Notes under the pieces: generated by a model | The model's database searches: none | Seen by the model: the letters and a program-made list of their open reading frames with translations, nothing else | Told to the model about the DNA's origin: nothing | Part shown: piece by piece, positions 10,560-22,094 of the stretch | Layout: each line of letters opens with the position of its first letter | How positions within the stretch are numbered: position 1 is the stretch's first letter | Made by a program: the position numbers and the translations under genes | Assembly: GCA_037013495.1 (NCBI GenBank) | Contig: CM072811.1 | Span: 12,467,190 to 12,531,189 of the forward strand | Source of the DNA: Hippophae tibetana | Taxonomy: Eukaryota; Streptophyta; Magnoliopsida; Rosales; Elaeagnaceae | DNA length: 64,000 bases | Reading direction: 5' to 3'

Positions 10560-13133
10560 GCATCTTGACATGTCATTTAAGACCTTAGAACATTTAAGAT
10601 CTTTAGAAAGAAGCATATCACAAGTTAGGAGCTCTTTCGAAACTCCTGGTTGTTGACAGAGACTTATTATATCTCTATAGAGCTACTATATAGCTCCTAA
10701 CGACAAACCAGATTCTCCAAGTACCTCTATCATCATCGAAAATGAGCCTCGATAAGCTTAGACCCTAATATATGTTGATAGAGAGCTTCTAGAAGCTTCC
10801 ACTAGTCACAAATCTATCATGAATAACTTCTTCATATATCATAGGAACTTCATGGACCTATAGAATAATCTATACTATCTTAAAGGACCTCAAAGGACCT
10901 AAGAGATTACCTCCCAAAGCTAATGAAAATCTTCATAATGCTGTTCACTTAACATCTTTTCTAGAGTTCGATCTATTGTCAAAAAAACTCCTTTATGTGC
11001 CTAATTGGATAATTATGTGGAATTCCTACTCTTTATTTGATTCTAATTCGACCTGCTAGCATTCCTAGCTAACAAAGGATTATGATTATCTCCAAACTCC
11101 TCTAAAGTCACTCATACAAGTTACTATAAAAGAACAATATGATCTCCAGCTAAGGTATATTGAATTTCCTAGGCAATTATGAGAATACCTTTGATTTCAT
11201 ATACAATCATGAGCACTCAGAACCTTAAAAGAGACATACTTAACCCTACCTTCTTCTCCATTGATCACCTAACCGATTTGAGTATCAGAGTCCAAATGGA
11301 AGCACCATCCCCTTCTCGTGGTCTTCCAATGGGTTCTAGAATTTTCTACTTTTTTTAAGTCTTAAAGAAATTGAGCAAAAGCCTGATTCAACCGTTTGGT
11401 GCATTCTATGAGAAATTTATTTTGATCAAATTTTAGATCTTAGAAAAAATCATAAATCAATATCTTTAAAGGTTTTCCTCTAGCACCAACTGCATGAGCT
11501 TTATTCCTAGAAGACAAACAGTCTTAAGAACAACCTAACCTCCAATAAGAAGGTGATCTGACTCTACCACACAATATAATTTATCAAATAGGTATTCGTA
11601 AAGAGTTCTAAGACCAATTACTCTATGTAAACAAGAGAATGGAAACTTTAGAACAATACAACCAGCATTTTTCAATCATGATTGCAGGTAACACTCTAGT
11701 GGCATAACCTACAAGCACAACTTTTAAAGCAATTCATAAGTACATTGATAAGTAGCTTATGAACACTAACACTTAACAAGAGGTTCATAGAGTCCCAATA
11801 AAATCTACTAGCTCTTCTACTAAAGGAATCATTACTCAAAAAGGAAGAAAGCATAAGAGGCAACTAACCCTCAAGTAATCACAACATATTAAGAGAGACT
11901 CATAGTAACCTCTTATATTTTATTGTGAGGGAAGATTAGGAGCTCCTTAATAGGCTATCTTAAACCCCCTTTCCATATAGAATCTCCACGATGGAACCTT
12001 CATGTAGGTTCTCTACTCAAAAGTTTAGTAGTTATGTAGGGTCAAGCAACCCTATAGAGCATACACTCTACTAGAGAAACAAAGGATGAGGGCCACTTAT
12101 GTCCCTGATGATATACTAGATCAAATGTTGTGCAAAATATTCACATGCAGTATCTCGAGACCAACACTTTCTTGGTTGTACAAGCTTTCTTTATGGAGCA
12201 TAGATTCCTTCCCTCAATTATCTCAGGTCTTTATCAACCAATTTGTTAGTAGCAAAAAAATAAGAAAAGAGGCTTATGATCTTTTTCAATAGTTTAGAAG
12301 AAGATTGAATCCTTTCGAAGCTGTCTTCAATGATTTAACTACACCAAGATTGAAATATCTAATTTTTATGAGGACGTCATTGCCTAATCATTTAAGAAAG
12401 GGCTGCTTTATAAGAGTGGCCTTAGAAAGGCTCTTACAAAGAAAAAGACTCATATCCTCGATGAAGTACTCAAAGAAACTAAATAGTATATCGCTATAGA
12501 GAAGGATGTTGAAGCATATAGACCTAACATGCCTTAATACGAGCATAAAAATAATTCCTTTTAAAAGAGAAATAAATCTCCATTATCTCCAAATAAAAGA
12601 AGCTTTATCTAGAAATTAGAGAGTAAGAAAGAAGAAATAAAATCTTTACTATGTGATAGAATACCAACCTCCTTGAGCATTTCCTTAGTAAAAAATTTCC
12701 CTCGGCTAGAAGGCAAAGATTTTGTCAAATGGCCTAGGAAGATGAACGAAGGATCCAAGGAAAGAAGGGCTATCAGTCCTTATTGTGCTTCTACAAAGAC
12801 AAAGGTCATAACATTGATAATTTATTTTCACTCAAAAAAGTGGTACATAAGCTTATACAAAAAGACTTTCTAAAGGAATTCGTCAAACATGAAAAAAATC
12901 CACATAAGTGATAAGCTTGACAAGAAACCTTCAAAATGAGCTTCAATCATTGTGGTAGTACACGAGGGTCACAAACTCCTATGAAACTCCAAATCAATTA
13001 TAAAGGCTTATGTAAGACAAGCTAAAGCTCTTTTAGCTTAAATTCTCCAAGTAGAGTCTACATTAAAGTAAGGAGCTCTAATCAGCTTCAACGAAGTTGA
13101 TCTAGCAACAATCCTAACTGCACTTGAAAACCT
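10560..13133 (+). pseudogene. Degenerate Tat-type Ty3/gypsy gag
   Basis: A long decayed gag on the plus strand. The capsid core is about 11950-12530. A 'Tyr-x-Gly-x-x-x-Pro-x-x-His' entry motif (SSYVGSSNPIEH) is followed by VPDDILDQMLCKIF, SRPTLSWLY and a QLSQVFINQFVSSKK helix. After a frame change comes FNxTKIEISNFYE...FKKGLLYKSGL...KALTKKKTHILDEVL. A CCHC-like relic (YCA-H-K-KGHN) plus 'DCFHLKKxIxKLIQKGYLKEF' is readable across frames near 12775-12880, the pattern of Tat/Ogre/Retand gag. The tail (LISFNEVDLATILTALENL, about 13075-13130) resembles the stretch just before protease. It is cut at 13133 by a CACTA element. Many stops; inactive. Confidence 0.6.
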
Positions 13134-13147
13134 CACTACTACAAAAT
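13134..13147 (+). repeat. CACTA 5' terminal inverted repeat
   Basis: CACTACTACAAAAT at the exact switch from Tat gag sequence to CACTA subterminal sequence. The CACTA motif and following ACAAAA are the transposase-recognised terminus of the En/Spm superfamily. The partner repeat at the far end was not found. Confidence 0.85.
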
Positions 13148-13399
13148 GTGGCATTTAAGTTGATATATAAAGTTAGTTTTTGGATAAAATCGATGTATAA
13201 TCAATTTAAAATCAGTTCGGTGAAAAACCAACACTATATGTAACGTCAGTTGACAAGTAATTAATTTTTTTTGTTCAATTATTATTTTATTTGAACTGTT
13301 TAAAATTGAATTTGGATATATATAGTATAATTTTTTCTTCTTTTATTTAGTCAATTGGTTTTTAAAATTATATAATTTATAGATTTTTGTGTATTTGTT

Positions 13400-14250
13400 T
13401 GGATACATACTTAATTTTATGTATATGTTTTTCATACGTAGTTATCGAATTTGGATAGCATGAAAAATAACACAATACAAAAAAGTTTATATATGAGCAA
13501 AAATATAAAAGGTCTATATATAGTTAATTAAAATCTTAAAAAATAATTGACCAAAAAAATAAAAAAAATTATTATTTAATTTCAATTTTAACAACTATTA
13601 AAATAAAAAATGCACTTGGATATGTACTTAATTTTATGTACATGTTTTTCATACGTAGTTATCGAATTTGGATAGCATGAAAAACACAATATATAGAAAA
13701 GTTTTCAAAAAAATATAAAAAGTTAATAGTTAATTAAGTTCTTAAAAAATAATTGACCAAAAAAAATAAAAAAAATTGTAATTTTTAATTTCAATTTGAA
13801 AAACTGTTCAAATAAAAAAATGTACGTAGATACGTAATTAATTTTATGTACATGCATTTCTTACGTAGTTATCGAATTTGGATAGCATGAAAAACACAAT
13901 ACAGAAAAGTTTTCAAAAAAATATAAAAAGTTAATAGTTAATTAAGTTCTTAAAAAATAATTGACCAAAAAAATAAAAATAAAATTGTATTGTTTAATTT
14001 CAATTTTAAAAACTATTAAAATAAAAAAAATGTATATAGATATGTAATTAATTTTATGTACATGCATTCCTTACGTAGTTATCGAATTTGGATAGCATGA
14101 AAAACACAATACAGAAAAGTTTTCAAAAAAAATATAAAAGTTATATCGTTAATTAAAATCTTAAAAAATAATTGACCAAAAAAATAAAAATAAAATTGTA
14201 TTGTTTAATTAATTTCAATTTTAAAAATAGTTAATTAAAATAAAAAAAAT
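13400..14250 (+). repeat. CACTA subterminal tandem array, four ~210-bp units
   Basis: Four head-to-tail units start near 13409, 13626, 13834 and 14044 (spacings of about 217, 208 and 210). Each contains an ATTTTATGTAYATG block, then the invariant TACGTAGTTATCGAATTTGG and ATAGCATGAAAAA. After that come ATAATTGACCAAAAAAA and an A/T-rich end that leads into GTAGATA or its variants. Subterminal repeats in CACTA elements are the binding sites of the accessory transposase protein. Units this long are unusual, because the classical motifs are 10-20 bases. Confidence 0.8.
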
Positions 14251-14251
14251 A

Positions 14252-14298
14252 CACGTGGATAGCGTCAGTTGACATATTGAACCGACGCTATCCATGTG
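14252..14298. repeat. 15-bp palindrome with GTCAGTTGACA motif in its loop
   Basis: Arms 14252-14266 (CACGTGGATAGCGTC) and 14284-14298 are inverted copies with one mismatch. The loop starts with AGTTGACA. The motif CGTCAGTTGACA also occurs at 13244-13255 near the 5' terminus. The pair therefore brackets the subterminal array and could be a transposase-binding site; that role is an inference. Confidence 0.6.
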
Positions 14299-14944
14299 CA
14301 TTTTTCCATTTCTCTTCTCTCTTCTCCATGAGAACATCATTTTCAATTTGCATAGCACCCAAAAAAAATCAAAACCGAGCTGACCTCATCCACTCTTTCT
14401 CATTTTACGGCTACCTCTGACCACCATTTTGAACGTCGTTTAGTGGGTTAGCTTCCTTTCCATGTTATCGTTCAGATCTCCTATTTTTTTGAGTGAAATA
14501 CTTAAATATTTTATACCAATTTTCCCACTTACAAAACACCTTTTTTCATTTCCTTCAGTTAGTAACTTTATTTACTCTTGTAAGTATTTCTATTAATCTT
14601 ACACACTTATTATTCAGTTTGCATTATTTTTTGTATAATTTTTTTATTTGTGTATGTTTTGGATTGTGCTTGTTATTATATGTTTGGCTCATTTTCTGTG
14701 GAAATAATATCTGGATATTGTGGGTTTGAGAGACTAGAATATTTACTGTATGGGGATAAATTTATTTACATATAAATAATTATATTTTATTAAGTAAAAG
14801 TAATACAATATTAAAATGATATTTTTTTGTATTATGTATGTTTTGGTATATATTCTAATAATTAGGGAATCCATATATAATAATACTTAAAATATCTTGA
14901 TTGGATACATAATTAATATGCTTAATTAATGTCATTAATAAAAA
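14299..14944 (+). promoter_or_regulatory. CACTA leader/promoter region upstream of TNP2
   Basis: Between the palindrome and the first TNP2 codon lies non-coding sequence with a pyrimidine-rich stretch (about 14305-14345), probably the transcribed leader and possibly a leader intron. A run of open frame at 14493-14729 codes only for a hydrophobic, Phe/Leu-rich peptide without family resemblance and is not called as a gene. No TATA box can be fixed with confidence. Confidence 0.3.
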
Positions 14945-17900
14945 ATGGACAAATCTTGTATGTCAAAGTATAGAATTAAGCAGGACTATATTTCTGGAGT
15001 TGAAAGTTTCATGAAATTTGCTTGTAGAAATAGTAATAATGAAATTAGTATGATTCGATGTCCATGTGTTAAATATAAAAATGAGCAATTTCATGAAGTT
15101 GACGAGGTTAAGTATCACTTTATTCGTAATGGTATTCTTTTGAGCTATAAATATTGGTATTATCATTGAGAAAATATTGATAATACTCATGGGGAATAGA
15201 TAAATAAGAATGTGAGTAGATTACATACATCTTATCATAATGTACAGACATAAAATATGTTTCATGGTGTTGAAAATGAATTAAGTAAGGATGATTTGGA
15301 AACCTTTAAAAAACTTCTAGAAGATGCCGAAAAACCGGTGTATCCAAAATGCAAGAAATACACTAAAATATCAAGATTGATTCATTTGTACAATGTGATG
15401 GCAAAATATGGTTTTTCTAACAAGACATTACTACAAAAACGAGCTTTAAAGTTGGTTCGTTGAACTGACTTTAAATTGAGTGACTTAAAATGTAAAGGCA
15501 GTTCATTAGATGATTGTCCAATATGTAAATAATCGAGATGGAAGCATGGTACAAATGAGACAACACATAAAAAGGCATGCCTGCAAAGGTTCTTTGGTAC
15601 TTTTCTCTGATTCCTCGCTTTCAAAGGTTGTTCAAAAGTAAAGAGACATAAAAGATGTTGACTTGGCATTCAGATAATCAATCTGATGATGGGGTGCTAC
15701 GTCATCCTTGTGATTCTCCAAATTGGAAAGTAGTAGATAATTTATCTCCTCAATTTTCATCTAATCCGCACAATCTTTGTCTTGCCATTGCTACTGATGG
15801 AATTAATTCACATAGTTTCCTTAGTAGTAGATATAGTTGTTGGCCAATAATTATGGTAACATACAACCTTCCTTAATGGTTGTGTATGAAAAGAAAATTC
15901 ATGATGTTAACATTATTGATCTCAGGACCAAAACAACCCTATATTGATATTGATGTATATTTACAGCCTCTAATAGATGATTTAAAGACGTTGTGGAATA
16001 ATGGTGTAAATTTTTACGATGCACATAAAGAAGAACACTTTAACTTGTGTGGGTTCTTTTATGGACAATTAATGATTTTCCTAACTATGGGAACTTATCA
16101 GGACATTCAACAAAAGGTTACAAAGGATGCCCTATATGTAGTGATGGAACTTCTGCAACTTATCTTGTTCATGGACGAAAGATGTCTTATAGAAGACATA
16201 GAATATTTTTGCCATTTGGACACAAGTTTAGATACCAAAAGAAACCGTTCGATGGTGAAGAAGATCATGATCATACACCCTGACTTTTACGAGTTGTTAA
16301 GATATTCAGGCAATTGAATGGTATGACATTCAAACGATATGGAAAGATGAAAAGAAGAATACTCAGTAAGTTAGGGAAACGAAAGAGGTCAACTAATGAA
16401 AGGGGTGAAAATGAAAAATGAGGAGAATCAGTAGACCATGGTTGTTGGAATAAAAAATCAATATTTTGGGAATTACCTTATTAGAAAGACCTACACATTC
16501 GTCACATCTTAGATGTCATGCACATTGAGAAAAATGTATGTGAGAGCTTGATTGGTACATTACTTAATATATCTGGAAAAATGAAGGATGAAATTAAAGC
16601 AAGACTGGATTTAAAGAAACTAGGCATACAACCTGAATTGGCACCAAGGGTAGAAAATGATAAGAATCAAACATACTTGCCACCAGCATCATATACAATA
16701 TCAACAAAAGAGAAGGATTTGTTTTGTAAATTTTTGGCGGGTGTGAAATTTCCTGATGGTTACTCATCCAACTTAAGAAATTTTATGTCTATCACCTATA
16801 AGAAACTTTATGGATTGAAATCACATGACTGTCATATCTTAATGCAACAATTATTACCAATTACTATTAGATCAATTCTTCCAAAACCTGTTCGATTATC
16901 AATAATTCATCTTTTTTCATTCTTCAATACAATATGTAAGAAATCTATATCAATTGGCGAGTTCAACTCTTTATAGAAAGATGTTGTAGAGACTTTGTGT
17001 CTAATTGAAAAATATTTTCCTCCTTTCTTCAATATAATGATTCACTTGTGTGTTCATTTAGTTTAAGACGTTCAATTGTGTGGTCCTACTTACTTAAGGT
17101 GGATGTATCCTTTAGAGAGATATATGTAATTCCTTAAAGGATATGTAAATAATAGAAATCGACCTGGAGAATGCATAGTGGAATGTTACATTTTTGAAGA
17201 GACCGTTGAGTTTTGTTCTAAATACTTTAGTGGTTGCATTGAAATTGGGAATCGTGCACATAAGTTATTCTTAGAATTTCACATGATCCAAGTAGGTAAC
17301 CCTATGCTTGGTGGAAGTAAAAAAAAATTTATTGATCGCACTCGATGGGAAAAAGCACACCGAATCATTTTGGTAAATAATAATGAGACACAACCATACA
17401 TAGAGTAAGTGATGTTTAACCTTTCCATTTATACAAAGATTATTTTTATTTAACTATTAATGATGATATCTACTTGATATATCTTTAATAACATTACATG
17501 GTGCATTTAAACTTATTGATGATAGATCTTCGTTATAAAAAAAGGAGGAGAAAAATTGTTGTATGATGAACATAAGCGAGAGCTTATTAATTGGTTTCGC
17601 AACCATGTAAGTGTTACATATAACAATTCATTAGTACTTCTATACAATGTTTTAAAACCTTGCTTTAAACACATTTCATGTTTTTGTATACATAGATTCG
17701 AGATGAACTCAAGAAACCCAATCATAAAATAATAGAAAGTTTATAATGGCTTGCACATGGTCCAAAATCTGATGTCAAATCATTTTCTAGTTTTACAATT
17801 AATGGATCTAGGTTTACGACTCAAGCTAGGGACAAAGTCTGAGTAAATCAGAATAGTGGTGTTAAGATGGTTGCACAAACTATGCAATTTTCCAGTTCAA

Positions 17901-18170
17901 AAGATGGTAATCCTATACTTTCTGATAGAACATAGTATGGTATAATTCAAGAGATTTGGAAACTAGATTATGAGGTCTTCCATGAAACAGTTTTCTTGTG
18001 ATGATTTAGAAGATGATGACGCTATGCTTGATACATTATCCAATATTAGTCATTTCTCAAAAAAATTGCCTATTGTATATGATGATCTAGTTTATGATGA
18101 TGATTCTTCGTCATAGACTCGAAGTGATTGTGAAGAAATATATGTATACGATCAACAACCTAATTAAACA
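14945..18170 (+). pseudogene. TNP2-like CACTA transposase (Transposase_21) pseudogene
   Basis: Main catalytic transposase of the element. The start (14945) opens with MDKSCMSKYR..YISGVESF, the Transpos_assoc domain with its Cys-rich core (RCPCVKYKNE) and the 'HFIRNGI..SYKYWYYH' end at about 15170. The central region runs across frames from about 15320: VYPKCKKYTKIS, SLDDCPICK, then from 15655 DDGVLRHPCDSPNWK, LAIATDGINSHSF, SRYSCWPI, TYNLP, GPKQPYIDIDVYLQPLI. A frameshift near 16045 leads to WTINDFPNYGNLSGHSTKG and CPICSDGT. The block MHIEKNVCESLIGTLL (from 16518) and the YKKLYGLKSHDCHILMQQLLP segment mark Transposase_21/DUF4218. A DUF4216-like C-terminal part (AHGPKSDVKSFSSFTING, NSGVKMVAQT) follows after an intron-like gap and ends near 18167 with an acidic tail. 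At least four stops or frameshifts. Confidence 0.85.
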
Positions 18171-18269
18171 TAATATATATTCTATATTGTTCTAATAACT
18201 CTTGGATGTTTATATATATGTATGTTCCTAAAATTGTAAATTAATTTATATTTCTTCATTGTTTGTAAA

Positions 18270-19445
18270 TATTTAACGGATCATAGGGTAACATAGCTTG
18301 TAGATCTAAATGATCCATTGAGGCATTTGAAAAGAAAGGGTTGGGCGAATATACCTGATGCTCTACTTAATCGAGATGATAGAGTACACGTTCTATTTGA
18401 TGCTATTGGTAATCCAATAGGGAAAAATGGCCAACAATTGAAAGCCTCTATTGGTAGACTTATGAAGTCAAGTATACCAATCAATATAAATGATTGGACT
18501 CAGGTTGACGAAGCTAAAAAGTTAAAAATATGGAAAACCATTTGTGTAAGTTTCTTATATATATAATCTTTTGTAGTGTGTTTTTATAGAATCGTTATAA
18601 AGTCGATGTTGGAAGAGCAAGTGTTATAAGATTGCAAATAAGGCATGGAAGGAATACAAAACTTCCAGATTGGCAAAAAATTATATGTTTCCATATTTGG
18701 AACCACTTGTTGAAGTAGAGATCTACAAAATCCTTGAAGGACACCCCTAGATTACACCTCAAGTTTGGAAAGACTTCATGGATTATAGACGTACAAATGA
18801 ATTTCAAATTATTAGGGAAGAACATCAGAATATACAAATGCATAATATTCTTCCTAACCGTACTATGAGGTCTTCAAATCTTAAATTTAGATATAGAATG
18901 GTATTATTAATTTGTGTTAATTTATAAATATTTTTATATTTATTTTCCTTAAATTTAAGTTGATGTCATGGTTAATAAATTTTTCATAATTTATTTAGGA
19001 AGTTGAATTGGGTAGACCGGTTACCCGATCTAAATTGTACATAGAAACAAAGACTCCTAAAATGAAGAAGTCAAGACGAATGACTAAGCGAGGAAAATAA
19101 CAACTAAATAAGTTGGTTAGTAATTTCAGTTGACACAAAGTCCATATGATTTTTAATAATTGATGTAATAATGTATGATATGTTTGTTTGCTTTATTATT
19201 TGTAGATATCTATTCAAGAACATATATCTAGGGGTGAAATAATCAAAAAGCCTGGGAGAGATGCTATATATCATGCATTTGGATGCGAGCATCCTAGTCG
19301 TATTAGGGGTGGTGGCCAATATGATGGTTATATGGAGTATTTTAACATTCCAAAACAAAAGCCTCAAATGGTTAGTAAGGATAAGCACAGTAAAATTGAA
19401 GAAGAAATCAACTCCTTTTAGGCCTCAATATTAAGTTAAATTGCC
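18270..19445 (+). pseudogene. CACTA second gene, Transposase_24 (Ptta/En/Spm) region
   Basis: Reads as several exons. The first (about 18290-18560) has a GNPIGKNGQQLKASIGRLMKS core and 'INDWTQVDEAKKLKIWKTI', the pattern of plant Ptta/En/Spm accessory proteins. The next (about 18600-18900) carries 'ITPQVWKDFMDYRRTNEFQ' and an NRTMRSSNLKFRYRM end, normally a basic region before the coiled coil. Further exons (about 19000-19100 and 19205-19420) continue with ELGRPVTRSKLYIETKTPK and with GRDAIYHAFGCEHPSRIRG, the 'GR.D.L..A.G..EH.GRVRG' motif. The family is thought to bind the subterminal repeats of CACTA elements. Intron boundaries are approximate. Some stops remain, for example before the helix at about 18750. 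Confidence 0.65.
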
Positions 19446-19850
19446 ATGTTAAAAGAATATCAAGTCCAACACATGTCAGGCATGACATCATTCTACAATC
19501 AGGGTATGCCATATTGGTCAGGAATGTCACCATTCATTCCAGGCATGCCACCATCCATGTCAAGCATTCCACCATCCATGCTAGGCATTCCATCCATGCA
19601 ATCTCATAGCACTCAACCTATATCCAGTATGAGGTATAGTCATCCTATTATTCCTCCCTTTATGCCAGGAATGTAGATGCAATCAAGTAGTGGTTCATTT
19701 TTTCAAATGTAATCTACACATTCTTACCATCAATCATATCACGATGAACGTTTTGGTGAGAGTGTACATGCAATAGCTACTCCACATGGGAGTCCTCCTC
19801 TATTTGATGAATCATATATGGTAAGATTTTAATTTCTGGTGTAGATAATC
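19446..19850 (+). pseudogene. Met/Pro-rich linker of the CACTA second gene
   Basis: An open stretch of 76 codons (19446-19676) made of degenerate Met-Pro-x-x-Met-Ser-x-Ile-Pro-Pro-Ser-Met units (MPPSMSSIPPSML and similar), ending in FMPGM and a stop. A Gln/Ser-rich remainder continues to about 19820. It lies between the Transposase_24-like and protease-like parts in the same orientation, so it is probably a low-complexity linker of the same protein. No independent function is suggested. Confidence 0.45.
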
Positions 19851-20039
19851 TATTATTTTTATTTTTCATTATATGTTTTATTTATTGTATATAACATTTT
19901 TTTTATAGAATATGAAATGTTTGTTGAAACATCCTTCATCAACAGACTTTGTTGCTATTGAAATGGTACAACAATTGAATAATGATCAGATGATTCATAA
20001 TCAATTTTTTTTCAAATCATTGGTAAATAGTAATTGATC

Positions 20040-21311
20040 AATCATTGCTCCATGATTGTCCTTTACCTGTGCCTTCTGATGCTACCACAATCCAATAAGC
20101 GGTTGGACAGTATGTGGCTTGGCTGTATATTCAAGTTGTTCTACATTTTGACGGGGTACTATTTTTTTTACTAAAAAGATAACACTTGTTTACTACTATT
20201 ATTTTATTATATATTTTATTGTTACTAACATACATAATACTTCTTTTTTTGTCTATTATACCAAAACTCTTAAATGTGGCACATTTAAGAGATGCAAAAC
20301 AAGTATCTTGTGGTAAATCTATGTCTAGTGGCCAATCATTGCACACTAAGTCATTCAAGAAGAAGCTTTGGAAAAAGTATAGTTATGATTATGCTTTAAA
20401 CTTCATCAGAAATCTTGGTACTTTGATGACTATTATTGTGAGGGCATCTAGAATAAATAATGGATTGACTGTGCCACTTCCTATAGAAATTTCTGGTGTA
20501 GACCTTGGCCAAACTTATATATCGATCAAGTGCATATTACAACTATTTAAATATCAAATCATCGATTTAAGTATGATTCAAGTGTGGACAAGGTGAGTCC
20601 TCAATCAATAAATTTCTTTCATTTATATAGAAAATATATAATTATATTTATATTATCTAATTACTTATATATAAGGCATGTTATTATCGACTTCAACATA
20701 ATCACTCATCACATTTAGCAATGTTCTATGATTCTTCATATGCCAATCAATATCAAGAGAAGTATGTTAGCATCAGAGCTAAACAATTATGTGAAAGAAA
20801 ATTAACGCTTAACAGAAATCAAAAGTTGATAATCTCTTGGCCATTAATTAGGTTTGAACAAGGCCAAGATCATTGGATATTGGTAATCCTTGATTTGCTT
20901 AATAATCATGCTTGGTACTGTGACTCAGCTTCCATAGAACTGAGTAAAGATACCAAAGCAGTTGTTGAAATGTAAGAGTTATAACTAAATTTTTTTCTTC
21001 TATTGTTCTTTATAATATTTAATAAAAAACTAACCATTTTAAACTTTGATAGGGCATGGAAGCTGTGGAACAAGTTTAGGGGAATTGCCCTTAAAAAATC
21101 TCATAAGATTATATGGCATAAAGTTATGGTATGTACAAGCAAATATTAATAATTTTATTAATTTTACTATTGAATAATAAAGATGTTCGAATATGGAAAA
21201 TCATGTACACTTATTTTTTGTAGGTTCCACAAAAAATAATGGAGTCATGTGTAGTTATTATGTCATGAAGTTTATGAGCGAAATCATCACAAATATCAGA
21301 ATTCCAATTCA
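20040..21311 (+). pseudogene. Ulp1/C48-type cysteine protease region of the CACTA second gene
   Basis: The C-terminal half of the second CACTA gene resembles transposon-borne Ulp1 (SUMO/ubiquitin-like protease) domains. An exon at about 20270-20596 ends in a V.LGQTYISIKCILQLFKY..IDLSMIQVW segment. The exon at 20676-20972 has the fold's landmarks: SWPL before QGQDHWILVILD (catalytic His) and HAWYCDSAS (catalytic Asp). Exons at about 21050-21130 and 21223-21320 supply WKLWNKFRG and, in a second frame, GVMCSYYVMKFM, which holds the nucleophile Cys. Ulp1-like domains are known in plant CACTA and MULE elements; the cellular family cleaves SUMO isopeptide bonds. The last exon lies in the downstream duplicated unit. 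Frameshifts make activity unlikely. Confidence 0.65.
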
Positions 21312-21664
21312 TGATGTGGTAATATCTTTTACCAATATTTAGAAAAAAATTTAGCATATATGAGTTATTTTTTGTGAATTCATGAAATTACATTTTGATT
21401 TTGATTTTAAATACATGTATTTCTTTGGTTGGAACAAGACGGGCTATTACTAGAAATGTTTTTATGATTTACGAGAGGAATGGGCATAACACATGGTTCA
21501 AATTATATTATCATAAGAAAAATCAAGAGAAGATTATGATGATCTTGAATAGGATTTGACAACATAATGGTAATTTTTATAATGATTTAATTTCTCTATT
21601 CCTATGTCTGAAGTCCCTTGTTTGATATATGTTTATATGCTCATGTATTTAGGGGAATGAATTA
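21312..21664 (+). repeat. Direct repeat copy 1, containing the last Ulp1-like exon
   Basis: Matches 22095-22428 along its length, with landmarks GATGTGGTAAT, TGAGTTATTTTTTGTGAATTCATG, ATTTCTTTGGTTGGAACAAG, CAAATTATATTATCAT, TTTAATTTCTCTATTC and GGGGAATGAATT. It contains the C-terminal exon of the protease gene (YDLREEWA..MVQII), in the pattern of the 'vReeW..fv' end of transposon Ulp1 domains. It is separated from copy 2 by a foldback element. Confidence 0.75.
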
Positions 21665-21739
21665 TTTTATGGACCTATTTTTTACCCAAAATTCATCTGA
21701 TCTCTCTTGCCTACTTTCCTTATGACAACATCATGGTAG

Positions 21740-22044
21740 CACTTTATTAATCTTTTGTTTATAAATATGAAGCTATCTAGAATCAAGTTGGTATTTTTAA
21801 TATTGTAATGAGCTTTAAATATGAAGTTAAGTGCAACTCCAATTTGTTACTTGGCTTGGTTGAGTTTTGGTGCTCATAAATGTATTACATAATTGTTCCA
21901 TACATTTAAGGGCATCAAAACTCAACCAAGAGAAGTAACAAATCAAAGTTACACTTGACTTCATTTTAGAGCTCATTATAACATTAAAAATACCAGCTTG
22001 ATTCTAGATAGCTTTATATTTATAGACAAAAGATTAATAAAGTG
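21740..22044. repeat. Near-perfect 305-bp foldback (hairpin) element
   Basis: Arms of about 146 bases (21740-21885 and 21899-22044) are inverted copies, roughly 90% identical by eye, around a 13-base loop. They start CACTTTATTAATCTTTTGT and end with the complement of that sequence. Transcribed, this would form one long hairpin. No open frame. It could be a MITE, a hairpin made by inverted duplication, or a small-RNA precursor. No clear target duplication flanks it. Confidence 0.8.
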
Positions 22045-22094
22045 ATAATATGAGTTCAAAGGGATAAGGTTATTATTATATCACTCGGATGTCG

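Noticed and set aside
14493..14729. 78-codon frame upstream of TNP2 as a membrane protein
   Set aside because: Hydrophobic translation comes from T-rich leader sequence. No family resemblance and it precedes the CACTA transposase in its leader.
18565..18580. TTTTGTAGTG as a possible CACTA 3' terminus
   Set aside because: It resembles a CACTA end, but the accessory gene continues on both sides of it (in an apparent intron), and the longer TIR (GTAGTAGTG) is not matched. Taken as coincidence.
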